Origin: Thermoplasmata archaeon | Lineage (GTDB): Archaea; Thermoplasmatota; Thermoplasmata; Lutacidiplasmatales; UBA184 | NCBI GenBank assembly: GCA_030040035.1 | Contig: JASHUJ010000115.1 | Coordinates: forward strand, 1-22,511 | Length of the DNA stretch: 22,511 nt | Reading direction: 5' to 3' | Shown: one piece after another, positions 7,907 through 14,461 of the stretch | How positions within the stretch are numbered: the stretch's first letter is position 1 | Layout: each line of letters opens with the position of its first letter | Made by a program: the position numbers and the translations under genes | The notes under the pieces: model-generated | Database searches by the model: none | Told to the model about the DNA's origin: nothing | What the model saw: the letters and a program-made list of their open reading frames with translations, nothing else

Positions 7907-8341
7907 ATGAGCCCTCCGTCCGGACTCAATACCGCGGGCCGGCTGGCCACGCTCCGTCAGCGGCGACGCTGGTCGGACCGGTACTATAAGCGTCGGACCC
8001 TCCACCTCAAGGAGCGGTCGGATCCGCTCGAGGGAGCACCGCAGGCCCGGGGGATCGTGATCGAGAAGGTCGGCGTGGAAGCGAAGCAGCCGAACTCGGC
8101 GATCCGCAAGTGCATCAAGGTCCAGCTGATCAAGAACGGCCGTCAGGTGACCGCGTTCGCGGTCGGCGACGGGGCCATCAATTTCATCGACGAGCATGAC
8201 GAGGTGCTCGTGGAAGGGATCGGGGGCCGGATGGGCCGATCGTACGGCGACATCCCGGGCGTCCGGTACAAAGTGATCCAGGTGAACAACGTCTCGCTCG
8301 ACGAGCTCGTGCGCGGTCGCAAGGAGAAGCCGACCCGATGA
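7907..8341 (+). CDS. rpsL: 30S ribosomal protein uS12
   Basis: The 144-residue protein is the decoding-centre protein S12 of the archaeal/eukaryotic type. The long conserved core VGVEAKQPNSAIRKC is followed by IKVQLIKNGRQVTAF, GAINFIDEHDEVLVEGIGG and GDIPGVRYKV. The lysine and PNSA residues near the codon-anticodon helix are intact. The ATG at 7907 was chosen because the upstream in-frame extension has no S12 similarity and would cross the TATA box; the resulting length is normal for archaea. It is the first gene of a three-gene translation operon. Its TGA overlaps the ATG of S7 in an ATGA, indicating translational coupling. Confidence 0.96.
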   Translation: MSPPSGLNTAGRLATLRQRRRWSDRYYKRRTLHLKERSDPLEGAPQARGIVIEKVGVEAKQPNSAIRKCIKVQLIKNGRQVTAFAVGDGAINFIDEHDEVLVEGIGGRMGRSYGDIPGVRYKVIQVNNVSLDELVRGRKEKPTR

Positions 8342-9000
8342 GCGGCGCGCCCGAGGGGGTCCTCCCTCCAGAGTCGACGGGCGAGGAGCCCGGCCCGATC
8401 GTCCAGCGTCCGCAGCCGCCGGCGCCGCCCCCGTTCGCGATCCCCCCGCTGTTCGGGAAGTACCCGTTCGAGGGGGTCGAGGTCCACGACCCGGGCCTAT
8501 TGCCCTACCTGTATCTCCACCCGGTCTACTCGCCTCACAGCGAGGGTCGTCTCTCGGGCAAGCCGTTCCTCAAGGCCCGCATGCACCTCGTGGAGCGGCT
8601 CGCGAATCACCTGATGAAGGGCGGCAAGTTCACGGGCAAGAAGTCGAAGGCGCTCACGACCGTCCGCAAAGCGTTCGAGGAGATCGCCCAGAAGGAGGGT
8701 AAGAACCCCCTCCAGCTCCTGGTCGACGCGGTCGAGAACGCCGCCCCGCGCGAAGAGGTCACGCGGCTACAGTTCGGCGGGATCTCGGTCCCGCGGGCCG
8801 TCGACGCATCGCCCGCGCGACGCCTGAACGTCGCGATCCGCAATCTCGCTCTCGGTGCGATCCAGGCGTCCCACAAGTCGACGAAGCCGATCTCCTCGTG
8901 CCTCGCGGACGAGATCCGGCTGGCGGCCAAGGGAGATCTGACGTCGTTCGCGGTCGGACGGAAGGAAGAGGTCGAACGGGTCGCGCAGTCCGCGCGTTAG
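8338..9000 (+). CDS. rpsG: 30S ribosomal protein uS7
   Basis: This 220-residue protein binds the 3' major domain of 16S rRNA and nucleates assembly of the 30S head. Conserved archaeal S7 segments are FLKARMHLVERLANHLMKGG, GKNPLQLLVDAVENAAPREE, GGISVPRAVDASPARRLNVA and SCLADEIRLAA. The N-terminal 35 residues are a Pro/Glu-rich, probably disordered extension with eight prolines clustered between residues 20 and 35, more extreme than in most S7 proteins I know. It starts inside the S12 stop codon; an AAGGAG sequence 11 bases upstream could act as a Shine-Dalgarno site. EF-2 follows after 16 bases. Confidence 0.95.
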   Translation: MSGAPEGVLPPESTGEEPGPIVQRPQPPAPPPFAIPPLFGKYPFEGVEVHDPGLLPYLYLHPVYSPHSEGRLSGKPFLKARMHLVERLANHLMKGGKFTGKKSKALTTVRKAFEEIAQKEGKNPLQLLVDAVENAAPREEVTRLQFGGISVPRAVDASPARRLNVAIRNLALGAIQASHKSTKPISSCLADEIRLAAKGDLTSFAVGRKEEVERVAQSAR

Positions 9001-9016
9001 CGACCGGGGGAGCAGC

Positions 9017-11218
9017 ATGACCCACATTCGGAGCGAGCTGGCGAAGGCCATTCCCGAGATGATGCGGAACGTCGACCGCATCCGCAACATCGGGATCGTC
9101 GCGCACATCCACCACGGCAAGACGACCCTCTCCGACAACCTCCTCGCCGCGGCGGGGATGATCTCGAACGAGCTCGCGGGTAAGCAGCTCTACCTCAACT
9201 TCGACGAGCAGGAGCAGGCGCGCCTGCTCACGATCAACAACGCGGACGTCACGATCGTCCACGAGTTCGAGAAGGAGAACTACCTGATCAACCTCATCGA
9301 CACGCCCGGCCACGTCGACTTCGGCGGCGACGTCACGCGCGCGATGCGCGCGGTCGACGGGGCGATCGTCGTCGTCTGCGCGGTCGAGGGGGTCATGGCC
9401 CAGACCGAGACCGTGCTCCGCCAGGCGCTGCGCGAGAAGGTCAAGCCGACGCTCTTCATCAACAAGGTCGACCGCGCGATCAAGGAGCTCAAGCTCACCC
9501 CCGACTCCCTCCAGAAGCGCTTCGCCAACATCATCGCGGAGGTCAACGAGCTCATCCGCAAGATGGCCCCGGAGGAATTCGTCGACGCGTGGAGCGTGGA
9601 CCCGCGGGACGGCTCGGTCGCGTTCGGGTCCGGCTACGAGAACTGGGCGATCAGCGTTCCGTACATGCAGCGGACGGGGGTCAAGTTCCCCGACATCATC
9701 GACTTCGTCTCCACCGGGCGCTCGAAGGAGATCGCCCAGCGGGCGAAGATCAACGACGTCGTTTTCGACATGGTCGTGCGGCACCTCCCGAGCCCGCACG
9801 TCGCCCAGAAGTACCGCATCCCGAACATCTGGAAGGGCGATCCGTCGAGCGCGATCGGCACCGCGATGGTCAACACCGACCCGAACGGGCCCACGTCGTT
9901 CATGGTCACCGACATCACGATGGACCCGAGCGCCGGGGAGATCGCGACCGGCCGGGTGTTCTCGGGGCGCCTCCAGAAGGGGATGGAGCTCAGCGTGGTC
10001 GGGACGAAGATTCGCGACCGGATCCAGCACGTCTCGCTGTTCATGGGGCCCGAACGGCTGATGGTCGAAGAGGTGACCGCCGGGAACATCGCGGCGGTCA
10101 TCGGACTCACCGACGCGTTCGCCGGCACGACGATGGCGTCGACCGCCGACATGGTCCCGTTCGAGGAGATCCGGCATGTCTCCGAGCCCGTGGTCACGGT
10201 CGCGATCGAGCCGAAGCGGATGGCCGACCTTCCGAAGCTCATCGAGGTCATGCGCAAGATCGCGAAGGAGGACGCGAGCCTCCGGGTCGAGATCAACCAG
10301 GAGACGGGCGAGCATCTCCTGTCGGGCATGGGCGAGCTCCACCTCGAGATCACCCAGTACCGCATCGTCAACGACTACAAGGTCGAGATCGAGGCGTCGA
10401 AGCCGATCGTCGTCTACCGGGAGCTCGTGAAGCAACCGGGGGGCCCGTTCGAGGGCAAGTCACCGAACAAGCACAACCGGTTCTACTTCGAGGTCGAAGC
10501 GCTTCCGACCGCGGTCGTCCAGGCGGTCCGCGACGGCGAGGTCCCCCAGGGAAAGTCGTTCAAGGACACGAAGACGCTCGTCACGAAGCTCGAGCAGCTC
10601 GGCGTCACGCGCGACGAGGGGCGCGGGCTCGTCGCGGTCGAGGGGACGAACATCCTGTTCGACGTGACGAAAGGGATCCAGTACCTCAACGAAACGATGG
10701 ATCTCATCATCGACGCCTTCAAGGAGGCGATGAACCGCGGGCCGCTCGCCAACGAGAAGGTCTACGGGCTCAAGGTCCGGCTCGTCGACGCGAAGCTGCA
10801 CGAGGACTCGATCCACCGAGGCCCGGCCCAGACGATCCCGGCGGCGCGCTCGGGGATCTACGGCGCGATGGTCCTCGGCGACCGGTTGCTCCTCGAGCCG
10901 TTCCAGAAGGTGACGGTCAACGTCCCGCAGGAGGTCCTCGCGGGCGCGACGCGCGAGCTCCAGCGCCGCCGGGGCGAGATCCTCGACATGACGAGCGTCG
11001 GAGACCTGCAGACGATCGTCGCGAAGGTCCCGGTCGCGGAGATGTTCGGATTCGCCTCCGACATCCGTAGCGCGACGGCCGGCAAGGTCCTCTGGGCGAC
11101 GGAGTCGCTCGGCTTCGAGCCGGTCCCGCCCGAGCTCCAGCCCGGGGTCGTGGCCGAGATCCGGCAGCGGCGGGGCCTCAAGCCCGAGCCGTACGACGCC
11201 GCGTACTACTCGGGCTGA
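9017..11218 (+). CDS. fusA: translation elongation factor 2 (EF-2), with altered G1 and switch I motifs
   Basis: The 733-residue protein is full-length archaeal EF-2, the GTPase that translocates tRNA and mRNA. It has DTPGH (95-99), NKVD (149-152), the domain IV loop LHEDSIHRGPAQ with the diphthamide-acceptor position H600, and the Thermoplasma-like end GLKPEPYDAAYY. Two usually invariant positions differ. The P-loop reads AHIHHGKTT (29-37) rather than AHIDHGKTT, with His at residue 32. Switch I reads ARLLTI (68-73) rather than ARGITI, with Leu at residue 70; the catalytically essential T72 and K35 remain. The bases at 9110-9112 and 9221-9232 clearly encode these residues. A GGGAG sequence lies a few bases before the ATG. 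No promoter is seen in the 16-base gap, so it belongs to the rpsL-rpsG operon. Confidence 0.96.
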   Translation: MTHIRSELAKAIPEMMRNVDRIRNIGIVAHIHHGKTTLSDNLLAAAGMISNELAGKQLYLNFDEQEQARLLTINNADVTIVHEFEKENYLINLIDTPGHVDFGGDVTRAMRAVDGAIVVVCAVEGVMAQTETVLRQALREKVKPTLFINKVDRAIKELKLTPDSLQKRFANIIAEVNELIRKMAPEEFVDAWSVDPRDGSVAFGSGYENWAISVPYMQRTGVKFPDIIDFVSTGRSKEIAQRAKINDVVFDMVVRHLPSPHVAQKYRIPNIWKGDPSSAIGTAMVNTDPNGPTSFMVTDITMDPSAGEIATGRVFSGRLQKGMELSVVGTKIRDRIQHVSLFMGPERLMVEEVTAGNIAAVIGLTDAFAGTTMASTADMVPFEEIRHVSEPVVTVAIEPKRMADLPKLIEVMRKIAKEDASLRVEINQETGEHLLSGMGELHLEITQYRIVNDYKVEIEASKPIVVYRELVKQPGGPFEGKSPNKHNRFYFEVEALPTAVVQAVRDGEVPQGKSFKDTKTLVTKLEQLGVTRDEGRGLVAVEGTNILFDVTKGIQYLNETMDLIIDAFKEAMNRGPLANEKVYGLKVRLVDAKLHEDSIHRGPAQTIPAARSGIYGAMVLGDRLLLEPFQKVTVNVPQEVLAGATRELQRRRGEILDMTSVGDLQTIVAKVPVAEMFGFASDIRSATAGKVLWATESLGFEPVPPELQPGVVAEIRQRRGLKPEPYDAAYYSG

Positions 11219-11253
11219 CGCCCGAGACTTGGGGCCGCGGTCCGGCCCGTTTA

Positions 11254-11274
11254 CCTACTATGGGTTGTAGTAGG
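11254..11274. repeat. palindrome copy 1 (CTACTA / TAGTAG family)
   Basis: Arms CCTACTA (11254-11260) and TAGTAGG (11268-11274) are perfect inverted repeats around a 7-base centre TGGGTTG. It is the first of five related palindromes between the convergent EF-2 and alkyltransferase genes. Its centre shares GGGTT with copy 4. Confidence 0.8.
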
Positions 11275-11291
11275 ATTAGCCGCCCAGTACT

Positions 11292-11314
11292 AGCTACTAT
11301 CAGCCGTAGTAGCT
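11292..11314. repeat. palindrome copy 2 (CTACTA / TAGTAG family)
   Basis: Arms AGCTACTA (11292-11299) and TAGTAGCT (11307-11314) are perfect inverted repeats around TCAGCCG. This is the longest undisturbed outer arm of the group (8 bases). Confidence 0.8.
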
Positions 11315-11361
11315 TGGTCACTTGAGATCGCGCGGTCGAACGCTCGATCCGGACGCGTGAA

Positions 11362-11382
11362 GCTACTACGATGCGTAGTAGG
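11362..11382. repeat. palindrome copy 3 (CTACTA / TAGTAG family)
   Basis: CTACTACG (11363-11370) and CGTAGTAG (11374-11381) form an 8-base perfect inverted repeat around the three bases ATG. The pattern matches the other copies, CTACTAY...RTAGTAG, with a different centre. Confidence 0.8.
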
Positions 11383-11404
11383 TGTCCGTCGGCGGCCGAC
11401 GGAA

Positions 11405-11409
11405 CAAAA
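11405..11409 (-). terminator. possible T-run terminator for the alkyltransferase gene
   Basis: Read on the minus strand the bases are TTTTT, one of few such runs in this GC-rich window, about 80 bases past the alkyltransferase stop codon and after palindrome copy 4. Archaeal termination often uses T-runs without a required hairpin. This is inference from position and composition. Confidence 0.35.
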
Positions 11410-11451
11410 AGGGTCGGAGCGCAGGGGGACCGACCGCGCCGGCAGGTCAAG

Positions 11452-11472
11452 CCTACTACGGGTTGTAGTAGC
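11452..11472. repeat. palindrome copy 4 (CTACTA / TAGTAG family)
   Basis: CTACTAC (11453-11459) and GTAGTAG (11465-11471) are a perfect inverted repeat around GGGTT. With one base change in the left arm it is the same element as copy 1, including the centre. Confidence 0.8.
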
Positions 11473-11484
11473 TTTCCGATTCGG

Positions 11485-11508
11485 CTAGTTACGGCGAGCC
11501 GTAGTAGG
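11485..11508. repeat. palindrome copy 5, degenerate
   Basis: TACGGC (11490-11495) and GCCGTA (11498-11503) pair around GA, and the right arm continues as GTAGTAGG like the other copies. The left arm CTAGTTAC is an altered CTACTAC. This copy overlaps the stop codon and last codons of the alkyltransferase gene. Confidence 0.55.
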
Positions 11509-12099
11509 TTGGCCGGGACGTCCCCGAGGTCGCGTGCGTTCCAGGTGCACGTCGAGCGTCTGCTGACCGTGCGGTCGGGGCCCTTCGGCCGAGCGCGACC
11601 GGATCGGCCAGGCCCCCTCCAGGTCGAGCAGCCAACGCTTGCGCCAGAGTCCGAGCCCGAAGCCGGTGATCGAACCGCCCTCGCCCACGACGCGATGGCA
11701 CGGAATCACGATCGGGATCGGATTGCGTGCCATGGCGCCCCCGACCGCTCGGGCCGCGCCGGGAAAGCCGGAGCGCCGGGCGAGCTCCCCGTAGGTCACG
11801 GTCTGACCGGCGGGGACCGCGCACAGCGCCCTCCAGACCGCGCGGTCGAACTCGGAGGCGGTGTCCGGATCGGGCGTGACTTCGAAGGCGGCCCGGCGCT
11901 TCCGGAAATATTCCTGGAGCTGCCGCGGCGGGCTGCCCTCCGGGTACGGGGGCCGACGTCGCACGGCGCCCGTCGGCAAGCCGGTCTGATGCACCCCGTT
12001 CTCGAGGAGATCGACGACCCGAAGGCTCGTCCCCTGGTACACCATCCGGAAGACCCCGATCGGCGTCGAGACATCGGAATACTCGACCGCTCCGGTCAT
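11485..12099 (-). CDS. ogt: methylated-DNA--[protein]-cysteine S-methyltransferase (O6-alkylguanine repair)
   Basis: The 204-residue protein is a suicide alkyltransferase that moves alkyl groups from O6-guanine onto its own cysteine. The active-site segment PIPIVIPCHRVVGEGG contains acceptor C134. Upstream are FDRAVWRALCAVPAGQTVTYGELARRSG (helix-turn-helix side) and ARAVGGAMARNP, and downstream GFGLGLWRKRWLLDLEG. The normal fold ends near residue 162. A 40-residue Arg/Pro-rich tail follows, and its last codons (PTTARRN) are written by palindrome copy 5, so the reading frame appears extended into repeat DNA. The ATG at 12099 is supported by a TATA-like element exactly 26 bases upstream. The gene converges on EF-2 across 266 bases. 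Confidence 0.92.
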   Translation of the reverse strand: MTGAVEYSDVSTPIGVFRMVYQGTSLRVVDLLENGVHQTGLPTGAVRRRPPYPEGSPPRQLQEYFRKRRAAFEVTPDPDTASEFDRAVWRALCAVPAGQTVTYGELARRSGFPGAARAVGGAMARNPIPIVIPCHRVVGEGGSITGFGLGLWRKRWLLDLEGAWPIRSRSAEGPRPHGQQTLDVHLERTRPRGRPGQPTTARRN

Positions 12100-12120
12100 C
12101 GGGCTCCGGAACTCGAACCA

Positions 12121-12129
12121 CCTTATCTT
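12121..12129 (-). promoter_or_regulatory. TATA-like box for ogt
   Basis: Read on the minus strand this is AAGATAAGG, centred about 26 bases before the ogt ATG. It lies in the 48-base gap after radB, so ogt probably has its own leaderless transcript. Confidence 0.5.
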
Positions 12130-12147
12130 GGTTTCATCGCGTCGGCC

Positions 12148-12822
12148 CTATTCCAGGCCGGCGGACGTGATCCGGAACTCGGTCGCGCCCTCCGGCAGCG
12201 AGCGATGCTTCACGAGGACGACGCGTCGGCGGTCGCCGGGCAGGCGATCGAACCGGAGGATCGTCTTGGCCGCGTGGTTCAGGAACGAACCCCCGAGCGG
12301 CTCGAGCGTGCCCGCGCGGACACTCCGCCAGACCTGATTCGTGAAGAGCACGGGCACGTGGGCCCGCAGCGCGGTCCCGACCAGGTCGGCGACGGCGATC
12401 GAGAGGGTCTGGCGGGCGTCGTCCTCGTCGTCCCCCGACAGCGAGAGCCGGTAGAACGCGGTGCCCGAATCGACGACCAGGAGACCGACGGGCCGTTTCC
12501 CCTCTCGGGCGAGGGCGCACGCGGTCGCGACCGCGCGGGCCTCTTCCTCGAGGTTGGTGGGGGAGGAGAGGAGGAACCGTTCGAGGATGTGATCGAGGTC
12601 CGCGCCGGTGATGGCCCGGAGCCGGTCGACGCTGACCCCCTCGGTGTCGATGTAGAAGACCCAGCGACCTTCCCGCGCGACCCGGGTCGCGAGCTGGAGG
12701 CAGAAGAGCGTCTTCCCGCTCCCTCCTTCGCCGTAGACCTCGGTGAGCGAGTCGGTCTCGATCCCCCCATCGAGCAGCCGGTCGACGGACGGAATGCCGG
12801 TCGGAAGGCGGTCCGGACCCAT
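12148..12822 (-). CDS. radB: DNA repair and recombination protein RadB
   Basis: This 224-residue RecA-fold ATPase matches archaeal RadB, a RadA paralogue that modulates homologous recombination. It begins RLPTGIPSVDRLLDGGIETDSLTEVYGEGGSGKT, where GEGGSGKT (31-38) is the Walker A motif; LLVVDS (114-119) is Walker B, and VLFTNQVWRS matches the L2-proximal segment. It lacks the N-terminal helix-hairpin-helix domain of RadA, and the short length fits RadB. KaiC-like proteins are the alternative, but LFTNQV and the overall length favour RadB. The ATG at 12822 lies 27 bases after a TATA-like element, suggesting leaderless transcription separate from the upstream beta-CASP gene. Together with ogt it makes a small DNA-repair neighbourhood. 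Confidence 0.9.
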   Translation of the reverse strand: MGPDRLPTGIPSVDRLLDGGIETDSLTEVYGEGGSGKTLFCLQLATRVAREGRWVFYIDTEGVSVDRLRAITGADLDHILERFLLSSPTNLEEEARAVATACALAREGKRPVGLLVVDSGTAFYRLSLSGDDEDDARQTLSIAVADLVGTALRAHVPVLFTNQVWRSVRAGTLEPLGGSFLNHAAKTILRFDRLPGDRRRVVLVKHRSLPEGATEFRITSAGLE

Positions 12823-12844
12823 CGCGCCCGGCTATCGGAGCCGC

Positions 12845-12853
12845 GCTTAATTC
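12845..12853 (-). promoter_or_regulatory. TATA-like box for radB
   Basis: GAATTAAGC on the minus strand is centred about 27 bases before the radB ATG, in the 56-base gap downstream of the beta-CASP gene. Confidence 0.5.
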
Positions 12854-12878
12854 GTGTGGGGCGGCGGGACGGGCGGGC

Positions 12879-14222
12879 CTACCGGGCAACGGGGTACGGC
12901 GTGCCGAGCTCCGGAGGCCGAACGCGGGCTCCGAGCGGCGCGAACGCCTCGGGATGCTCCGTGTGGATCGGGTAGATGGCCCCCGGGCGGACCGAGCGGA
13001 CGATCTCGAAGAGCTCGGAGGTGGAGGCGTGGCCGCTCGCATGCATCTGGTGGAACGTGAGACCGAAGTGGTCGAGCCAGTTGTGCATGACCTGATCGTC
13101 GACGTCGTCCTCGCTGAACGGCTCGCTCATCGAATGGATGAACGGCGTTCCTCGTGGGGGCCGCAGGTCGATCAGCTCGGGGAAATGCGCGAGATCGAGC
13201 GCGAGGAGATACCGGCGGCCCTGCTCGCGCAGCTGCTCCGAGGAGAGCGCGGTGTCGAGGTAGGGCTTCTCGTACTCGTAGAACTTCTTCTTCTTTCGTT
13301 GGTGCACGAGCACCCCGCCCGGGGTCCCCGGCAGCGGCAGCGGGGTCCCCGGCCAGCGGGGCGCGATCGAGCTGAGCAGGTGGGCCGTCCGGGCCGAGAC
13401 GACGAGCTCGCGTCCGGCCCGCTGGGCGGCGGCGTGGAGCGTCGTCAGCCGATCGACGTCTCTCGGATAGGTGCAGGCGAGCGCGAAATCGTCGTGGCGG
13501 GCGAGGAGGTGATCGACCTCCGTTCGGACCCCCGATTCGGAGAGATTGCGCCGACGGTCGGGCCCGGCCCGGGTCCCCTCGATCAGGAGGCCCGTGGGCT
13601 TCTCCGCGGCCGCCGCTCGAAAGAACTCGACCGAGTCGGCGGCCCGGGGGCCGTGCTGACGAAAATCGCCCGTGTAGACGAGCGTGCCCTCCGACGTGCG
13701 GATCAGGAACCCGTAGGCGAACGGGACCGAATGGTCGACCGGGAACGGCACGACCTCGATCCGGCCGATCCGCACGGCCGAGCGGTCCGGGAAGGTGCGC
13801 CACGCGTGCGGTCCGTACTTCATCGACGTCGAGCTCTCGATCGCGTCCAGCAGGACGCGCGTGCCCTCCCCGACGTACACCGGGATCTCGGGATCGACCA
13901 GGTTGAGGTGACCGGCGTGGTCGGCGTGCGCGTGCGAGATGAAGATCGCATGGACCTCGGGGGATCGGTACGCCAGGTCCGCGTCGGCGAGGGCTTCGCG
14001 GGAATACAGTCCCTCGATCCGGGGCACGAGCCCGAATTCGAGCAGGTCCTTGGCCGGGCTCGTCGACCGCGGCTGAAGGAAGTTGTAGTAGAACTCCTCC
14101 CACCGGGGGGAGAACGAGGGACCGAAATCGAAGAGCACCCGGTCGGGTCCATCTTCGACCAGGATCTTGTTGCCTCCGATCTCCCGGACTCCTCCGAGGA
14201 ACGTGAGGGTCGGGCCGGTCAT
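12879..14222 (-). CDS. metallo-beta-lactamase fold, beta-CASP hydrolase of the RNase J type
   Basis: The 447-residue protein has the zinc motif SHAHADHAGH (H97, H99, D101, H102), then PVDHS (H164), YTGDFR (D186), and late histidines in HASGHAS (H398) and YPIHTEHP (H420). LLIEGTRAG and CTYPRDVDRLTTLHAAAQRAGRELVV look like the inserted beta-CASP domain (about residues 210-375). These proteins are usually ribonucleases, with RNase J acting 5'-3', but the ending IHTEHPE differs from the HGE of classic RNase J, so the exact activity is uncertain. No KH domains are present, which argues against aCPSF1. The basic string RKKKKF near 309-314 may contact nucleic acid. The start is supported by a TATA-like element about 25 bases upstream. 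Confidence 0.82.
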   Translation of the reverse strand: MTGPTLTFLGGVREIGGNKILVEDGPDRVLFDFGPSFSPRWEEFYYNFLQPRSTSPAKDLLEFGLVPRIEGLYSREALADADLAYRSPEVHAIFISHAHADHAGHLNLVDPEIPVYVGEGTRVLLDAIESSTSMKYGPHAWRTFPDRSAVRIGRIEVVPFPVDHSVPFAYGFLIRTSEGTLVYTGDFRQHGPRAADSVEFFRAAAAEKPTGLLIEGTRAGPDRRRNLSESGVRTEVDHLLARHDDFALACTYPRDVDRLTTLHAAAQRAGRELVVSARTAHLLSSIAPRWPGTPLPLPGTPGGVLVHQRKKKKFYEYEKPYLDTALSSEQLREQGRRYLLALDLAHFPELIDLRPPRGTPFIHSMSEPFSEDDVDDQVMHNWLDHFGLTFHQMHASGHASTSELFEIVRSVRPGAIYPIHTEHPEAFAPLGARVRPPELGTPYPVAR

Positions 14223-14242
14223 CGCGCCGACGACGCCTCCGC

Positions 14243-14252
14243 GCGTATAGCG
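14243..14252 (-). promoter_or_regulatory. TATA-like box for the beta-CASP gene
   Basis: GCGTATAGCG is nearly symmetric. On the minus strand CGCTATACGC is centred 25-26 bases before the ATG at 14222. On the plus strand it is also about 24 bases before the ATG of a small 52-codon frame at 14271, so it might work both ways. Confidence 0.5.
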
Positions 14253-14270
14253 CGTTCCTCGAGCGCGGCG

Positions 14271-14429
14271 ATGGACGAACAGAAAACTGTTCGCCGGCCG
14301 TCGTTCGGTCCCACCGGAATCGACGGGTACGGTGCGCGTTTCGCGTCCGACGCGACCGGCGCGCGGGACGAGCTCACCGGAAGATACAGGGCGGCTACCG
14401 TCAGAAAAACGACGAGGGACCGCGCATGA
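14271..14429 (+). CDS. questionable 52-residue basic small protein
   Basis: An ATG at 14271, about 24 bases after a symmetric TATA-like box, opens a frame of 52 codons ending in TGA at 14427-14429. The product starts MDEQKTVRRPSFGPTG and ends with a basic stretch VRKTTRDRA. Third positions are less G/C-biased than in the neighbours, and the first codons overlap a perfect inverted repeat, so it may be non-coding divergent promoter DNA. No family is recognised. Confidence 0.22.
   Translation: MDEQKTVRRPSFGPTGIDGYGARFASDATGARDELTGRYRAATVRKTTRDRA
14276..14293. repeat. perfect inverted repeat with AAAA centre
   Basis: CGAACAG (14276-14282), AAAA, and CTGTTCG (14287-14293) form a perfect 7-base inverted repeat in the divergent region between the beta-CASP gene and the RecA-like gene. 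It could be an operator or a hairpin; no regulator is identified. Confidence 0.55.
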
Positions 14430-14430
14430 G

Positions 14431-14439
14431 TCTATGAAC
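14431..14439 (+). promoter_or_regulatory. TATA-like box for the RecA-like/roadblock operon
   Basis: TCTATGAAC is centred about 27 bases before the ATG at 14462. It is a weaker box than TTAAATA but sits at the same leaderless spacing as others in the window. Confidence 0.4.
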
Positions 14440-14461
14440 CTCCACCCCGCGTTCGGTAATC

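Noticed and set aside
9589..11070. Long alternative plus-strand frame inside EF-2
   Set aside because: It is the +1 shadow of the EF-2 gene in high-GC DNA, with Arg/Gly/Asp-rich low-complexity translation.
11219..11484. Replication origin or a known archaeal partition site
   Set aside because: No Cdc6/Orc or partition genes are adjacent and I could not match the palindrome to a consensus I can state with confidence; kept only as a hypothesis.
11254..11508. CRISPR array reading of the CTACTA/TAGTAG repeats
   Set aside because: Repeats are about 19 bases with variable centres, spacing is irregular (about 35-90 bases between centres), and no cas genes or leader are visible.
11371..12975. Long plus-strand open frame (about 534 codons) over the palindromes, ogt and radB
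   Set aside because: It is antisense to two well-supported genes, composed of Arg/Pro/Asp-rich shadow sequence, and shows no family motif.
14079..14094. GTTGTAGTAG string resembling half of the palindrome family
   Set aside because: It encodes FYYN codons in the beta-CASP gene and has no inverted partner, so it is coincidental.
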